From positions 1,488,001 to 1,552,000 of the forward strand of contig NZ_CP073637.1 of the NCBI RefSeq assembly GCF_029962485.1: a DNA stretch of 64,000 bases, written 5' to 3'. A program made the position numbers and the translations under genes. This stretch comes from Burkholderia cepacia (GTDB lineage Bacteria; Pseudomonadota; Gammaproteobacteria; Burkholderiales; Burkholderiaceae). The notes under the pieces are model-generated. The model was given only the letters and a program-made list of their open reading frames with translations, was not told where the DNA came from and ran no database searches. Below, one piece after another: positions 8,413 through 17,072 of this stretch. Position 1 is the stretch's first letter; each line of letters starts with the position of its first letter.

Positions 8413-9336
8413 TCAAACGGGCGGCAGCGCCCACGGCGCGTGTGTCAGATGCTCGACGAGAAAGTCGAGCAAGGCCGTCACACGCGCCGCCCGCAGCATG
8501 CCGGGCGGCGTGACGAGGTTGACGTTGATATCCGGAATTTTCCAGTCATGCATCACTTCCTCGAGCGCGCCGCTTTGCAACTCATTCCACACCAGGAACG
8601 CCGGCTGCAACGCGAGACCGTGACCGGCGATCAGCGCGGGACACAGGACGTCGGCGTTGTTGGCGCGGATGCGCCCGCGCACCGGCACGCCGAATTCGTC
8701 GCCCGATGTTGTATGACGAAAGCGCCAGTACTCGGGTGTCGGGATGTTCGTGTAGGTCAGGCACACGTGCTGGTCGAGCTCGCTGGGATGGGTCGGCCGG
8801 CCGTGCCGGTCGAGATAGGCGGGCGATGCGACGAGCGGCCGGCGTACCGCGCACAGGCGGCGTGCTCGCAGCGACGAATCGTTCAGTTCGGCGATCCGGA
8901 TCGCGATGTCGAAGCCGCCGGACACGATGTCGACGAAGTTGTCGGTCAGCACGAGGTCGACGTCGACGCGCGGATAACGCTCGAGAAACGCGGGCAACAA
9001 CGGTGCGAGATTGCACAGGCCGTAGGACATCGGCGCGTTCACGCGCACCAGGCCGTGCGGTTCGAGCGCGTGCGCGGATGCCTCGCCTTCGATCAGCTCG
9101 GCGTCGGCGAGCAGCCGGATCGCACGATCGCGCAGCAGTTCGCCGGTCGGCGTGAGCGACAGCTTGCGCGACGTGCGGTACAGCAGCATCGAGCCCAGGC
9201 GTTTTTCGAGGCGCGCGATCGCTTTCGACACGGTCGGTTGCGTGATGCCGAGCAGGTCGGCGGCCTTGGCGAACGAACCGGTCTCCGCGACGCGCGCGAA
9301 GATGGCCCAGGCTTCGAGATCGGGAAGTTGTTGCAT
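8413..9336 (-). CDS. LysR family transcriptional regulator
   Basis: 307 residues. N-terminal winged helix-turn-helix (~5-65) with GSFAKAADLLGITQPTVSKAIARLE, followed by a LysR substrate-binding domain (~90-300) of the subtype with SYGLCNLAPLLPAFL. Start MQQLPDL at 9336; the upstream extension looks unlike coding sequence. It is divergent from the XapX-amidohydrolase operon across a 115-base gap, the usual LysR arrangement, and probably controls that operon in response to its substrate. Confidence 0.9.
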   Translation of the reverse strand: MQQLPDLEAWAIFARVAETGSFAKAADLLGITQPTVSKAIARLEKRLGSMLLYRTSRKLSLTPTGELLRDRAIRLLADAELIEGEASAHALEPHGLVRVNAPMSYGLCNLAPLLPAFLERYPRVDVDLVLTDNFVDIVSGGFDIAIRIAELNDSSLRARRLCAVRRPLVASPAYLDRHGRPTHPSELDQHVCLTYTNIPTPEYWRFRHTTSGDEFGVPVRGRIRANNADVLCPALIAGHGLALQPAFLVWNELQSGALEEVMHDWKIPDINVNLVTPPGMLRAARVTALLDFLVEHLTHAPWALPPV

Positions 9337-9427
9337 GGGTGGGAAGCGTGGCAGTGAAGCAAAGCGGAGTCGGCGGCGGATCGCGCGGCCGGTGCACGGC
9401 GCCCGGGTGAGCGGCAATGCGGGTCAT

Positions 9428-9433
9428 TCTAAT
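9428..9433 (+). promoter_or_regulatory. Putative -10 element of the XapX-amidohydrolase operon
   Basis: TCTAAT matches the -10 consensus at five of six positions and lies 18 bases before the XapX start, which has a GGAGGG ribosome site. No good -35 exists 16-18 bases upstream, as expected of an activator-dependent LysR target. Confidence 0.35.
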
Positions 9434-9451
9434 CGAGTCGGGAGGGAGCAC

Positions 9452-9619
9452 ATGGAATCGTATGTTGTTTCATTGGGCGCTGGCGCGTTGATCGGCGTCG
9501 TGTACAGCGTGATCAAGGTGCGCTCGCCCGCACCGCCGCTGATTGCGCTGGTCGGGCTGGCCGGCATGCTGATCGGCGTTGCGGCCGTCGCACCGGTCCG
9601 TCACTGGCTCGGCTTCTGA
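9452..9619 (+). CDS. XapX domain protein (DUF1427), short paralogue
   Basis: 55-residue protein, essentially two membrane helices joined by RSPAPPLIALVGLAGML. GGAGGGA lies at ideal distance before the ATG at 9452. First gene of a six-gene operon; the amidohydrolase begins 19 bases after its stop. No enzymatic residues are apparent; a small membrane component for transport or complex assembly is possible, but function is unknown. Confidence 0.87.
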   Translation: MESYVVSLGAGALIGVVYSVIKVRSPAPPLIALVGLAGMLIGVAAVAPVRHWLGF

Positions 9620-9638
9620 TTGCATCGAGGACACATTG

Positions 9639-11528
9639 ATGAGCGTTACCGACACTCAACCCGATCTCATCCTGCATAACGGGCGCATCACGACGCTCGA
9701 TCGTGCGAACCCGGTCGCGACCGCCGTCGCGATCAAGGACGGCCGTTTCGTCGCGGTCGGCGGCAACGCGGACGTCATGCCGCTTGCCGGCCGTGCGACG
9801 AAGGTCGTCGACCTGGCCGGCCGCACCGTGCTGCCGGGTCTGATCGACAACCATACGCACGTGATTCGCGGTGGTTTGAACTACAACATGGAGCTGCGCT
9901 GGGATGGCGTGCCGTCGCTCGCGGTCGCGATGGAGATGCTCAAGCGGCAGGTCGCTGTTACACCCGCGCCGCAGTGGGTACGCGTGGTCGGCGGCTTCAC
10001 CGAACACCAATTCGTCGAGAAACGTCTGCCGACGATCGAGGAACTCAACGCGGCCGCGCCCGATACGCCGGTGTTCATCCTGCACCTGTACGATCGTGCG
10101 CTGCTGAACGCGGCAGCGCTGCGCGTGGTCGGCTACACGAAAGACACGCCCGAGCCGCCGGGCGGTACGATCCTGCGCGACGCCGCGGGCAACCCGACCG
10201 GGCTCTTGCTCGCGAACCCGAATGCGACGATCCTGTACGCGACGCTCGCGAAGGGGCCGAAGCTGCCGTTCGAATACCAGTACAACTCGACACGCCACTT
10301 CATGCGCGAACTGAACCGTCTCGGCGTGACCGGCGTGATCGATGCGGGTGGCGGTTCGCAGAATTACCCCGACGATTACGAAGTGATCCGCAAGCTGCAT
10401 GACGCGGGCGAGATGACGATCCGGATTGCTTACAACCTGTTCACGCAGAAGCCGAACGCGGAGAAGGAAGACTTCGTGAACTGGACCAAGAGCACGAAGT
10501 ATCACGACGGCACCGACTATTTCCGCAACAACGGCGCGGGCGAGATGCTGGTGTTTTCGGCGGCCGACTTCGAGGACTTCCGTGTCGCGCGCCCGGACCT
10601 GCCGGCGCAGATGGAAGACGATCTCGAAGGTGTCGTGCGCGTGCTCGCGCAGAACCGCTGGCCGTGGCGCATGCATGCGACCTATGACGAAACGATCAGC
10701 CGCGCGCTCGACGTGTTCGAGAAGGTCAACAAGGATATCCCGCTCGAAGGCCTGAACTGGTTCTTCGATCACGCGGAAACCGTTTCCGAAAAGTCGATGG
10801 ACCGGATTGCGGCGCTGGGCGGTGGCATCGCGGTGCAGCACCGGATGGCGTACCAGGGCGAATACTTCGTCGAGCGCTACGGCGCGCAGGCGGCCGAAGC
10901 GACGCCGCCTGTCGCAAAGATGCTCGACAGGGGGCTCAAGGTATCGGCCGGTACCGATGCGACACGCGTCGCGTCGTACAACCCGTGGGTGTCGCTCGCA
11001 TGGCTCGTGACGGGCAAGACGGTCGGTGGCTTGCGCATGTATCCGCAACGCAATCTGCTCGATCGCGAGACCGCGCTGCGCATGTGGACCGAGTACGTGA
11101 CGTGGTTCTCGAACGAGGAAGGCAAGAAAGGGCGTATCTCGGTCGGGCAGCTTGCCGACCTGGTGGTCCCGGATCGCGATTTCTTCGCGTGCGCTGAAGA
11201 CGATATCGCCGACACGACCGCGCTGCTGACCGTGGTGGGCGGCAAGATCGTATGGGGCGCGGGCCCATTCGCATCGCACGATGCGCCGATTCCGCCCGCG
11301 ATGCCGGACTGGTCGCCGGTGCGCGAGTTTGGCGGTTACGGCGGCTGGGGCGCGACGCAGCGCAGCGGCGCACCGCTGCAGCGTGCGGCCGCCGCCGCGA
11401 TGTGCGGTTGCGCGAACGCGTGCAACGTGCACCAGCATGCGCACGCGGGCGCGTGGGGTAGCGCATTGCCGACGTCGGACGCGAAGGGCTTCTGGGGCGC
11501 GTTCGGCTGTTCGTGCTGGGCGGTCTGA
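9639..11528 (+). CDS. Amidohydrolase (YtcJ-like) with Cys/His-rich C-terminal tail
   Basis: 629-residue metal-dependent hydrolase of the amidohydrolase 3 group. N-terminal beta-sandwich LILHNGRITTLD, then VLPGLIDNHTHV (HxH metal ligands near residue 70), HATYDETISRAL, DHAE and the late active-site Asp in VSAGTDATR; the composite domain closes with GQLADLVVPDRDF. Beyond the usual end, residues 588-604 read CGCANACNVHQHAHAG and the extreme C-terminus has GCSC (624, 626): five Cys and three His that look metal-binding. No signal peptide is seen. The DoxX gene begins one base after the stop. Substrate unknown. Confidence 0.88.
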   Translation: MSVTDTQPDLILHNGRITTLDRANPVATAVAIKDGRFVAVGGNADVMPLAGRATKVVDLAGRTVLPGLIDNHTHVIRGGLNYNMELRWDGVPSLAVAMEMLKRQVAVTPAPQWVRVVGGFTEHQFVEKRLPTIEELNAAAPDTPVFILHLYDRALLNAAALRVVGYTKDTPEPPGGTILRDAAGNPTGLLLANPNATILYATLAKGPKLPFEYQYNSTRHFMRELNRLGVTGVIDAGGGSQNYPDDYEVIRKLHDAGEMTIRIAYNLFTQKPNAEKEDFVNWTKSTKYHDGTDYFRNNGAGEMLVFSAADFEDFRVARPDLPAQMEDDLEGVVRVLAQNRWPWRMHATYDETISRALDVFEKVNKDIPLEGLNWFFDHAETVSEKSMDRIAALGGGIAVQHRMAYQGEYFVERYGAQAAEATPPVAKMLDRGLKVSAGTDATRVASYNPWVSLAWLVTGKTVGGLRMYPQRNLLDRETALRMWTEYVTWFSNEEGKKGRISVGQLADLVVPDRDFFACAEDDIADTTALLTVVGGKIVWGAGPFASHDAPIPPAMPDWSPVREFGGYGGWGATQRSGAPLQRAAAAAMCGCANACNVHQHAHAGAWGSALPTSDAKGFWGAFGCSCWAV

Positions 11529-11529
11529 C

Positions 11530-11991
11530 ATGGCCACCTCGACCAACCGCGGCGGCGTCGACAATCCGGCATGGGTCCATGCGCTGCTGGCGCAGCCCTG
11601 GGTCCTGCCGCTCGTGCGACTCGCGCTGGTGTCGGCCTATCTGATCGGCGGGGTCGCGAAGGCGCTGGATTTCGACGGCGCGGTTGCCGAGCAGGCGCAC
11701 TTCGGCCTGCATCCGGCCGCGCTGTGGGCGGCGCTCGCGATCGCGGTCGAGATCGGCGGTTCTCTGTGCGTGGTGTTTCGCCGCTTCACGTGGCTCGGCG
11801 CCGGCGCCCTCGCCATGCTGACGTTCGTCGCGATGGTGGTGGCGAACGATTTCTGGAACCACACGGGCGCCGAACGCTTCATGACGCTCAACAGCTTTTT
11901 CGAGCATCTCGGGCTGATCGCCGCACTCGTGCTCGCGACGCTGCTCGCCGATGCGCAGCACACGGCCGAAGATGGTCGTACCACTCGATGA
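11530..11991 (+). CDS. DoxX-like integral membrane protein
   Basis: 153 residues with four predicted membrane helices (about 28-50, 65-85, 92-110, 122-140). The pattern PLVRLALVSAYLIGGVAKALDF followed by GLHPAALWAALAIAVEIGGSL is that of the DoxX family (thiosulfate:quinone oxidoreductase subunits and redox-related membrane proteins). Separated from the amidohydrolase stop by a single base, so translation is likely coupled. Role within this operon is unknown. Confidence 0.82.
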   Translation: MATSTNRGGVDNPAWVHALLAQPWVLPLVRLALVSAYLIGGVAKALDFDGAVAEQAHFGLHPAALWAALAIAVEIGGSLCVVFRRFTWLGAGALAMLTFVAMVVANDFWNHTGAERFMTLNSFFEHLGLIAALVLATLLADAQHTAEDGRTTR

Positions 11992-12017
11992 CGATGAAAC
12001 AACAAGGAAATCCAGTC

Positions 12018-12932
12018 ATGAAAACGATTCGTTCCGCCTTGCTCGCGCTGACGATCGCCGCCGGCCTCGTCGCGGCGCCGGCGGCGTATGCGAAGCCGCC
12101 CGTGCCGCCGGCCGCTACGCCGACGCTGGCCGTCGGGCCGCAATACGACACGACGCACGTGTACGTGGCGCCCGAGGATTTCGATCGCTTCGCCGACAGC
12201 TTCGTCGCGACCTTCGGCGGCAGCAAGTCGAAGCAGGGCGTGTTCCAGGTCACGCCGACCCCGAGCCAGACGATGTCGCAACTCGTTTTCACGCCGTCCG
12301 GCACGATCTCCGTGTTCGGCTTCAAGACGCCCACGCCCTGGCCGTTCGGCGCGGAGCGCACGGGGTATCTCGTCACCGACATGGACGCGGCGATGAAGGT
12401 GGCGCGCGAGCACGGCGCGGAAGTGATCGTCGACACCTTCCCCGATCCGATCGGCCGCGACGCGGTGATCGCATGGACGGGCGGCGTGAAGATGCAGCTT
12501 TACTGGCACACGCAGGCACCGAAGTACGACGCGTTGCAGACGATCCCCGAGAATCGCGTGTATGTGTCGCCGCAGAGCGTGCGCAAGTTCGTCCATGATT
12601 TCGTCAAGTTCTCGAACGGCAAGGTGGTGTCCGACGATCTCAAGGCGCCCGGCATCGAGATCGGCCGGCCGAACGACACCTATCGCCGTATTCGCATCAC
12701 GTCGGGCTTCGGCAAGATGACCGTGCTCGTGACGGATGGCCATCTGCCTTATCCGTACGGGCACGAGATGACCGGCTATGAAGTGCCGGATCTGGCCGCG
12801 ACGCTGAAGAAGGCGCAGGCCGCGGGCGTGAACGTGCTCGTGCCGTCGTACACGGCGGACGGGCGTGACGCGGCGATGGTCCAGTTCCCGGGCGGCTACG
12901 TCGCCGAGATCCACGCGGGCGCGGCACGATGA
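12018..12932 (+). CDS. Exported VOC/glyoxalase-like protein
   Basis: 304 residues. A Sec signal peptide (KTIRSALL, hydrophobic core, AAYA cleavage near residue 25) is followed by two VOC-like repeats, each with a Y/H-V-Y-V opening strand (TTHVYVAPEDFDRF and ENRVYVSPQSVRKF) and a late D/E-containing strand (MQLYWHT; YVAEIHAG). VOC enzymes are metal-dependent isomerases, dioxygenases or resistance proteins; export to the periplasm is unusual. ATG 12018 is preferred over 11994 because AAGGAAA lies before it. Overlaps the next gene by four bases. Confidence 0.82.
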   Translation: MKTIRSALLALTIAAGLVAAPAAYAKPPVPPAATPTLAVGPQYDTTHVYVAPEDFDRFADSFVATFGGSKSKQGVFQVTPTPSQTMSQLVFTPSGTISVFGFKTPTPWPFGAERTGYLVTDMDAAMKVAREHGAEVIVDTFPDPIGRDAVIAWTGGVKMQLYWHTQAPKYDALQTIPENRVYVSPQSVRKFVHDFVKFSNGKVVSDDLKAPGIEIGRPNDTYRRIRITSGFGKMTVLVTDGHLPYPYGHEMTGYEVPDLAATLKKAQAAGVNVLVPSYTADGRDAAMVQFPGGYVAEIHAGAAR

Positions 12933-13624
12933 AGCACGAAGACACGATCCTTGCCGCGGTGGCCGGCTTCGTCGACACGCTGAGTTTCGTCGCGCTGTTC
13001 GGCTTGTTCACCGCACACGTGACCGGCAACTTCGTGCTGATCGGCGCCGGCGCCGCGGGGTTCGGCCAGGGCATCCTGCTGAAGCTCAGCGTGTTTCCCG
13101 CGTTCGTGTGCGGCGTCGTCGCGAGCAGCCTGATCGCACGCGCGTATTCCGGGCGGCCTGCATGGCAGGGCGCGCGTGCGCTCCATGCGGTCCAGGGCGT
13201 GCTGCTGCTCGGGTTCTGTGCGGCCGGCGTGTGGGCGTCGCCCGTCACGCAATCCGACAGCCTGCCGGTGCTGCTGGCCGGCATCGTCGGCACGTTCGCG
13301 ATGGGCATCCAGAACGCCCATCCGCGCGTGATCGCGCGGGCCGGCGTGCCGAACACGGTGATGACCGGCAATGTCACGCAGGCGATCCTCGACGTCGTCG
13401 ATCTGCTGTCCGCCGGCACGTCCGACAGCGTGCGCAGCGCTGCACGCGCGCGCTTCGCGAAGATGTGGCCGGCGATCGTCGCGTTCGCGCTCGGCGCGTC
13501 GGCCGGTGCGCTGGGTTTTCGGCATATCGGGTTCTGGGCGCTGCTTGCACCGGCCGGTGCGCTCGCGGTGCTGGCGGCTTGCGCGGGGATGGCCGCCCGC
13601 AACACCGCGCAGGAGCACGCATGA
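12929..13624 (+). CDS. YoaK family membrane protein (DUF1275)
   Basis: 231 residues, about six membrane segments. Family features are AGFVDTLSFVALFGLFTAHVTGNFVL at the N-terminus (D/N and HxTGN) and the second half GIQNAHPRVIA...TVMTGNVTQ. DUF1275 proteins are of unknown function, possibly small-molecule transporters. Start and stop overlap both neighbours by four bases (ATGA), indicating translational coupling throughout this operon. Confidence 0.87.
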   Translation: MKHEDTILAAVAGFVDTLSFVALFGLFTAHVTGNFVLIGAGAAGFGQGILLKLSVFPAFVCGVVASSLIARAYSGRPAWQGARALHAVQGVLLLGFCAAGVWASPVTQSDSLPVLLAGIVGTFAMGIQNAHPRVIARAGVPNTVMTGNVTQAILDVVDLLSAGTSDSVRSAARARFAKMWPAIVAFALGASAGALGFRHIGFWALLAPAGALAVLAACAGMAARNTAQEHA

Positions 13625-15168
13625 TCGCCCGGCGCGGATGGCTGCCGCATCACCGCGAAGGGCGAGCGGGTCGGACGGATGCACGCGGCCGGACGGGTGC
13701 GACCCGGCATCCGGCGATGCCACGGATGGGGCGCCTCGACCGGGTTGCCCGCGCGTCGGTCGTCGCGGGGCTGCTGCTCGCGGGCGCCGATGCGGCGTAC
13801 GCGGAAACCGCGGCGCCACCGGCGGCGGCCGGCAGCACGCCCGCCGCGACCTGCACGGCCAAGCGGCCGACCGTGCTGTTCAACCGTTGGCAGGAAGACT
13901 GGTCGGTGCTCGCGAATCCATGCGTGCCGCGCGCGCCGCTCGACGGGTTGAAATACATCCCGCTCGGCAACGATCCGGCCTCCTATCTGTCGCTCGGCGT
14001 GAACCTGCGCGAGCGCCTCGAGACCAACGACGCGCCGCTGTTCGGCATCGGCTCCGCGCAATCGGATACCTACCTGATCCAGCGCGTCGAAGTGCATGCC
14101 GACGCGCATCTCGGCCAGCACTGGCAGTTCTTCGTGCAGTTGCAGGACGACCGCGCATTCGGCAAGAACACGATTACGCCCGTCGACAAGAACCCGCTCG
14201 ATCTCGAACAGGCGTTCGCGACCTACACGGGGGCGCTCGGCGGCGGCACGTTCAAGTTCCGCGTCGGCCGGCAGGAGATGGCGTTCGACTTGCAGCGCTT
14301 CATCGCCGCGCGCGATGGCCCGAACGTGCGGCAGGCGTTCGATGCGGTGTGGGCCGACTACGAGTACCAGAAGTGGCGCTTCATCGGATACGCGACGCAG
14401 CCGGTGCAGAACCGCACCGTGTCCGCGTTCGACGACGTGTCGAACCGCGATCTCACGTTCAGCGGCGTGCGCTTCGAGCGGCAGTCGGTCGGGCCCGGCG
14501 ACCTGTCGGGCTACTGGTCGCGCTACAACCGCAGCAATGCGCGCTTTCTCGATGCGAGCGGCGCCGAGCGGCGCGACGTATGGGACCTGCGTTATACCGG
14601 TACGCAGGGCCGCTTCGACTGGGACCTCGAAACGATGTTGCAGACGGGCACGGTCGGCAGCAGCTCGATCCGGGCATGGGCGGTGGGCTCGATCGCCGGC
14701 TACCGGCTCGACGCGCCGTGGTCGCCGCGCGTCGCGCTGCAGGTCGATGCGGCGTCGGGCGACCGGCATCCGCACGACGGCCGTGTCGGCACCTTCAATC
14801 CGCTGTTTCCGAACGGCTATTACTTCACGCTGGCCGGCTTCACGGGCTACTCGAACCTGATCCATGTGAAGCCGTCCGTGACGCTGAAGCCGTCGTCGAA
14901 CCTGTCGCTGCTTGGCGCGCTCGGTTTCCAGTGGCGCGAGACGACCGGCGACGCGGTCTACCAGCAGGGCAACGCGGTCGTGCCGGGCACGGCAGGCAAG
15001 GGCGGGTTGTGGACGGGGATGTACGTGCAGCTGCGTGCGGACTGGACGATCGCCGCGAACCTGATCGGTGCGATCGAGGCCGTGCATTTCCAGGTCGGCG
15101 ATGCGATCCGGCAGGCGGGCGGGCACAACGCCGATTACGCCGGCGTCGAGCTGAAGTACGGCTGGTAA
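13621..15168 (+). CDS. Alginate-export-type outer-membrane porin
   Basis: 515 residues from the coupled start. The mature part (from about residue 100) has alternating amphipathic strands ending in aromatic residues, LGVNLRERLE, FRVGRQEMAFDLQRFI and a C-terminal YAGVELKYGW strand, as in AlgE-like export/uptake channels. AGGAG stands six bases before the ATG at 13621, but a signal-peptide-like stretch (GRLDRVARASVV...DAAYAE) begins only near residue 37; starts at 13717 or 13726 would make it N-terminal. Last gene of the operon; probably admits the operon's substrate. Confidence 0.8.
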   Translation: MIARRGWLPHHREGRAGRTDARGRTGATRHPAMPRMGRLDRVARASVVAGLLLAGADAAYAETAAPPAAAGSTPAATCTAKRPTVLFNRWQEDWSVLANPCVPRAPLDGLKYIPLGNDPASYLSLGVNLRERLETNDAPLFGIGSAQSDTYLIQRVEVHADAHLGQHWQFFVQLQDDRAFGKNTITPVDKNPLDLEQAFATYTGALGGGTFKFRVGRQEMAFDLQRFIAARDGPNVRQAFDAVWADYEYQKWRFIGYATQPVQNRTVSAFDDVSNRDLTFSGVRFERQSVGPGDLSGYWSRYNRSNARFLDASGAERRDVWDLRYTGTQGRFDWDLETMLQTGTVGSSSIRAWAVGSIAGYRLDAPWSPRVALQVDAASGDRHPHDGRVGTFNPLFPNGYYFTLAGFTGYSNLIHVKPSVTLKPSSNLSLLGALGFQWRETTGDAVYQQGNAVVPGTAGKGGLWTGMYVQLRADWTIAANLIGAIEAVHFQVGDAIRQAGGHNADYAGVELKYGW

Positions 15169-15189
15169 CGCACGCGCGTACCGATGAGA

Positions 15190-15215
15190 AAAGGGCGGCC
15201 AGGAGGCCGCCCTTT
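15190..15215. terminator. Bidirectional intrinsic terminator
   Basis: AAAGGGCGGCC, loop AGGA, GGCCGCCCTTT: an 11-bp perfect stem with A-rich and T-rich flanks. It serves the six-gene operon (+) and the convergent phosphatase gene (-). Confidence 0.85.
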
Positions 15216-15261
15216 GTACGTTCGGGCCGGCGCTGACGCCGGCCCGTTCGTCGCGATGCCG

Positions 15262-16848
15262 TTACAGGTTCGGCGACAGCGCCAGTGCGTTGGTCAGGTC
15301 GCCCATCGGCTGGCCGCCGTTCGCCTTGAGCGCGTCGTCGCGCTGTTGCAGGCCCGCGAGGCGCGGCAGCGAGAAGCGGCGCGTGATGAAGCGCAGGATC
15401 GACGCGGTGTCGTACTGCGTGTGGTCGACGAAACCCTTCTTCGAGAACGGCGACACGATCAGTGCCGGAATACGCGTGCCCGGGCCCCAGCGGTCGCCCT
15501 TCGGCGGCGACACGTGATCCCAGAAGCCGCCGTTTTCGTCGTACGTGACGACCACGACCATGTTCTTCCACTGCGGGCTCGCCTGCAGGTGCGCGATCAC
15601 GTTCGCGATGTGCTGGTCGCCGCTCGACACGTCCGTGTAGCCCGCGTGTTCGTTCAGGTTGCCCTGCGGCTTGTAGAACGCGACTTGCGGCAGCGTGCCC
15701 GCGTCGATTGCCTTGATGAACTCGCTGCCGTCGGTGCCGCCGTCCAGCAAGTGCTGTGCGCGGCTCGTGCTGCCCGGTGCCTGGTTCGCGTAGTAGTTGA
15801 ACGGCTGGTGGTGCGGCTGGAAGTTCGGCGCCGTCATGTTCGGGCCGTAGATCACGTTCGCCGTGCCGCTCTGCGCGGCCTGCAGCGCCTGGTTCCACGC
15901 GCCGCCGTACCACGCCCACGACACGCCGGCGCTGGTCATCAGGTCGCCGATGTTCTGCTGCGACTGCGGCGGCATCGTCGACGCGGCCGACGGGTCGGCG
16001 AGGTTCGGATCGCCGCCCGACGCGGCCTTGTTGCCGCTCGGCTGATACGGCGGCTGCATCGTGTTGATCGCGTAGAAGTCCGGCGTCAGGTTGCCCGAGT
16101 TCACGAACTTCGGAATGCCGTCGAGCGCGGACGCCGGCGAGTTGGTCGCGAGTTGCAGCGACTTGCCGTCGGCGGCGACGGCCGAGATCGAGCCGGCGGC
16201 CGGGCTCTTGTCCGCGTTCGCGTAGAACGGCGCGCATGCGCAGATCAGATACTGGTGATTCAGGAACGAGCCGCCGAACGCGCCCATGAAGAAGTTGTCG
16301 GCCAGCGTGAACTGCTGCGCGATCTTCCACAGCGGCAGCTTCGTCGCGTCGGGCGTGTAATGGCCCATCACGAGGCCGCCCGAGTCGGCCCATGCGGCGA
16401 ACATGTCGTTCTTGCCGCCGTTGATCTGCATCTGGTTCTCGTAGAAGCGGTGATACAGGTCGCGCGTCGTCACGCTCATCGGCGTGTTGAAACCGCTCGG
16501 GTCGTCGATCGCGAACGGCGCGTTCGGCAGGTTCGCCGTCATCGCTTCCGTCACGGCGGGCGTCACGCCCTTCGCGGTCAGGCCGCCCCAGACCTTCGGC
16601 AGCGTCGCGAGCGGCTGGCCGTTGCGGTCCTTCTGCTGTGCGCTGGCCGCGGTCACGTTCTGCAGGCCGTTCGCGCCCGGGAAGTTGCCGTACAGGTTGT
16701 CGAAGCTGCGGTTTTCCGCATAGATCACGACGACGTTCTTCACCGTCGACAGGCCTTGCTGCTGCACGTCGTCGCCGCCGCAGGCGGTGAGGGCGGCCGC
16801 CGCCGCAACGGCGATCGGTGTAAAGCGAATCCAGGCGTGGTTTTTCAT
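15262..16848 (-). CDS. Exported acid phosphatase / phospholipase C-like phosphoesterase (AcpA family)
   Basis: 528-residue lipoprotein-like phosphoesterase (Pfam phosphoesterase family with bacterial phospholipase C and Francisella/Burkholderia AcpA). Signal peptide ends in a lipobox, AALTAC, near residue 23. Catalytic motifs: KNVVVIYAENRSFDNLYG (nucleophile region), NHQYLICACAP, NEHAGYTDVSSGDQH and VVTYDENGGFWDHV with late metal ligands. Convergent on the porin operon, divergent from the cytochrome peroxidase gene with a 224-base spacer that contains a Pho-box-like repeat. Phosphatase versus phospholipase activity cannot be decided from sequence. Confidence 0.85.
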   Translation of the reverse strand: MKNHAWIRFTPIAVAAAAALTACGGDDVQQQGLSTVKNVVVIYAENRSFDNLYGNFPGANGLQNVTAASAQQKDRNGQPLATLPKVWGGLTAKGVTPAVTEAMTANLPNAPFAIDDPSGFNTPMSVTTRDLYHRFYENQMQINGGKNDMFAAWADSGGLVMGHYTPDATKLPLWKIAQQFTLADNFFMGAFGGSFLNHQYLICACAPFYANADKSPAAGSISAVAADGKSLQLATNSPASALDGIPKFVNSGNLTPDFYAINTMQPPYQPSGNKAASGGDPNLADPSAASTMPPQSQQNIGDLMTSAGVSWAWYGGAWNQALQAAQSGTANVIYGPNMTAPNFQPHHQPFNYYANQAPGSTSRAQHLLDGGTDGSEFIKAIDAGTLPQVAFYKPQGNLNEHAGYTDVSSGDQHIANVIAHLQASPQWKNMVVVVTYDENGGFWDHVSPPKGDRWGPGTRIPALIVSPFSKKGFVDHTQYDTASILRFITRRFSLPRLAGLQQRDDALKANGGQPMGDLTNALALSPNL

Positions 16849-17005
16849 CCGTTGTACTCTCTATCTCTCTCTTGTCGCGTGGGGAACCGGCGCATTCGTG
16901 TACCGCCGGTTCGCGAGGTGACCGTGGCATGTCCGGCTGCACGCATTTTGAGGGTGCGATTTGACAGGCGGGTGTAGGCGTCCTTTCGATTAGCTGTCGG
17001 CGAGT

Positions 17006-17034
17006 CGTCATGCAATGGTCATGCGGCTGACATA
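17006..17034 (+). promoter_or_regulatory. Pho-box-like triple repeat
   Basis: Three heptamers spaced exactly 11 bases apart: CGTCATG (17006), GGTCATG (17017), TGACATA (17028). PhoB sites consist of TGTCAT-type repeats at 11-base spacing. It is 38 bases before the cytochrome peroxidase start and ~158 bases from the divergent phosphatase start. A further CTGTCGG lies at 16994. Inference only; repeats are imperfect. Confidence 0.4.
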
Positions 17035-17072
17035 AACTCCGGCCGCTCCTGAACCTACTTTCCGACGAATCG

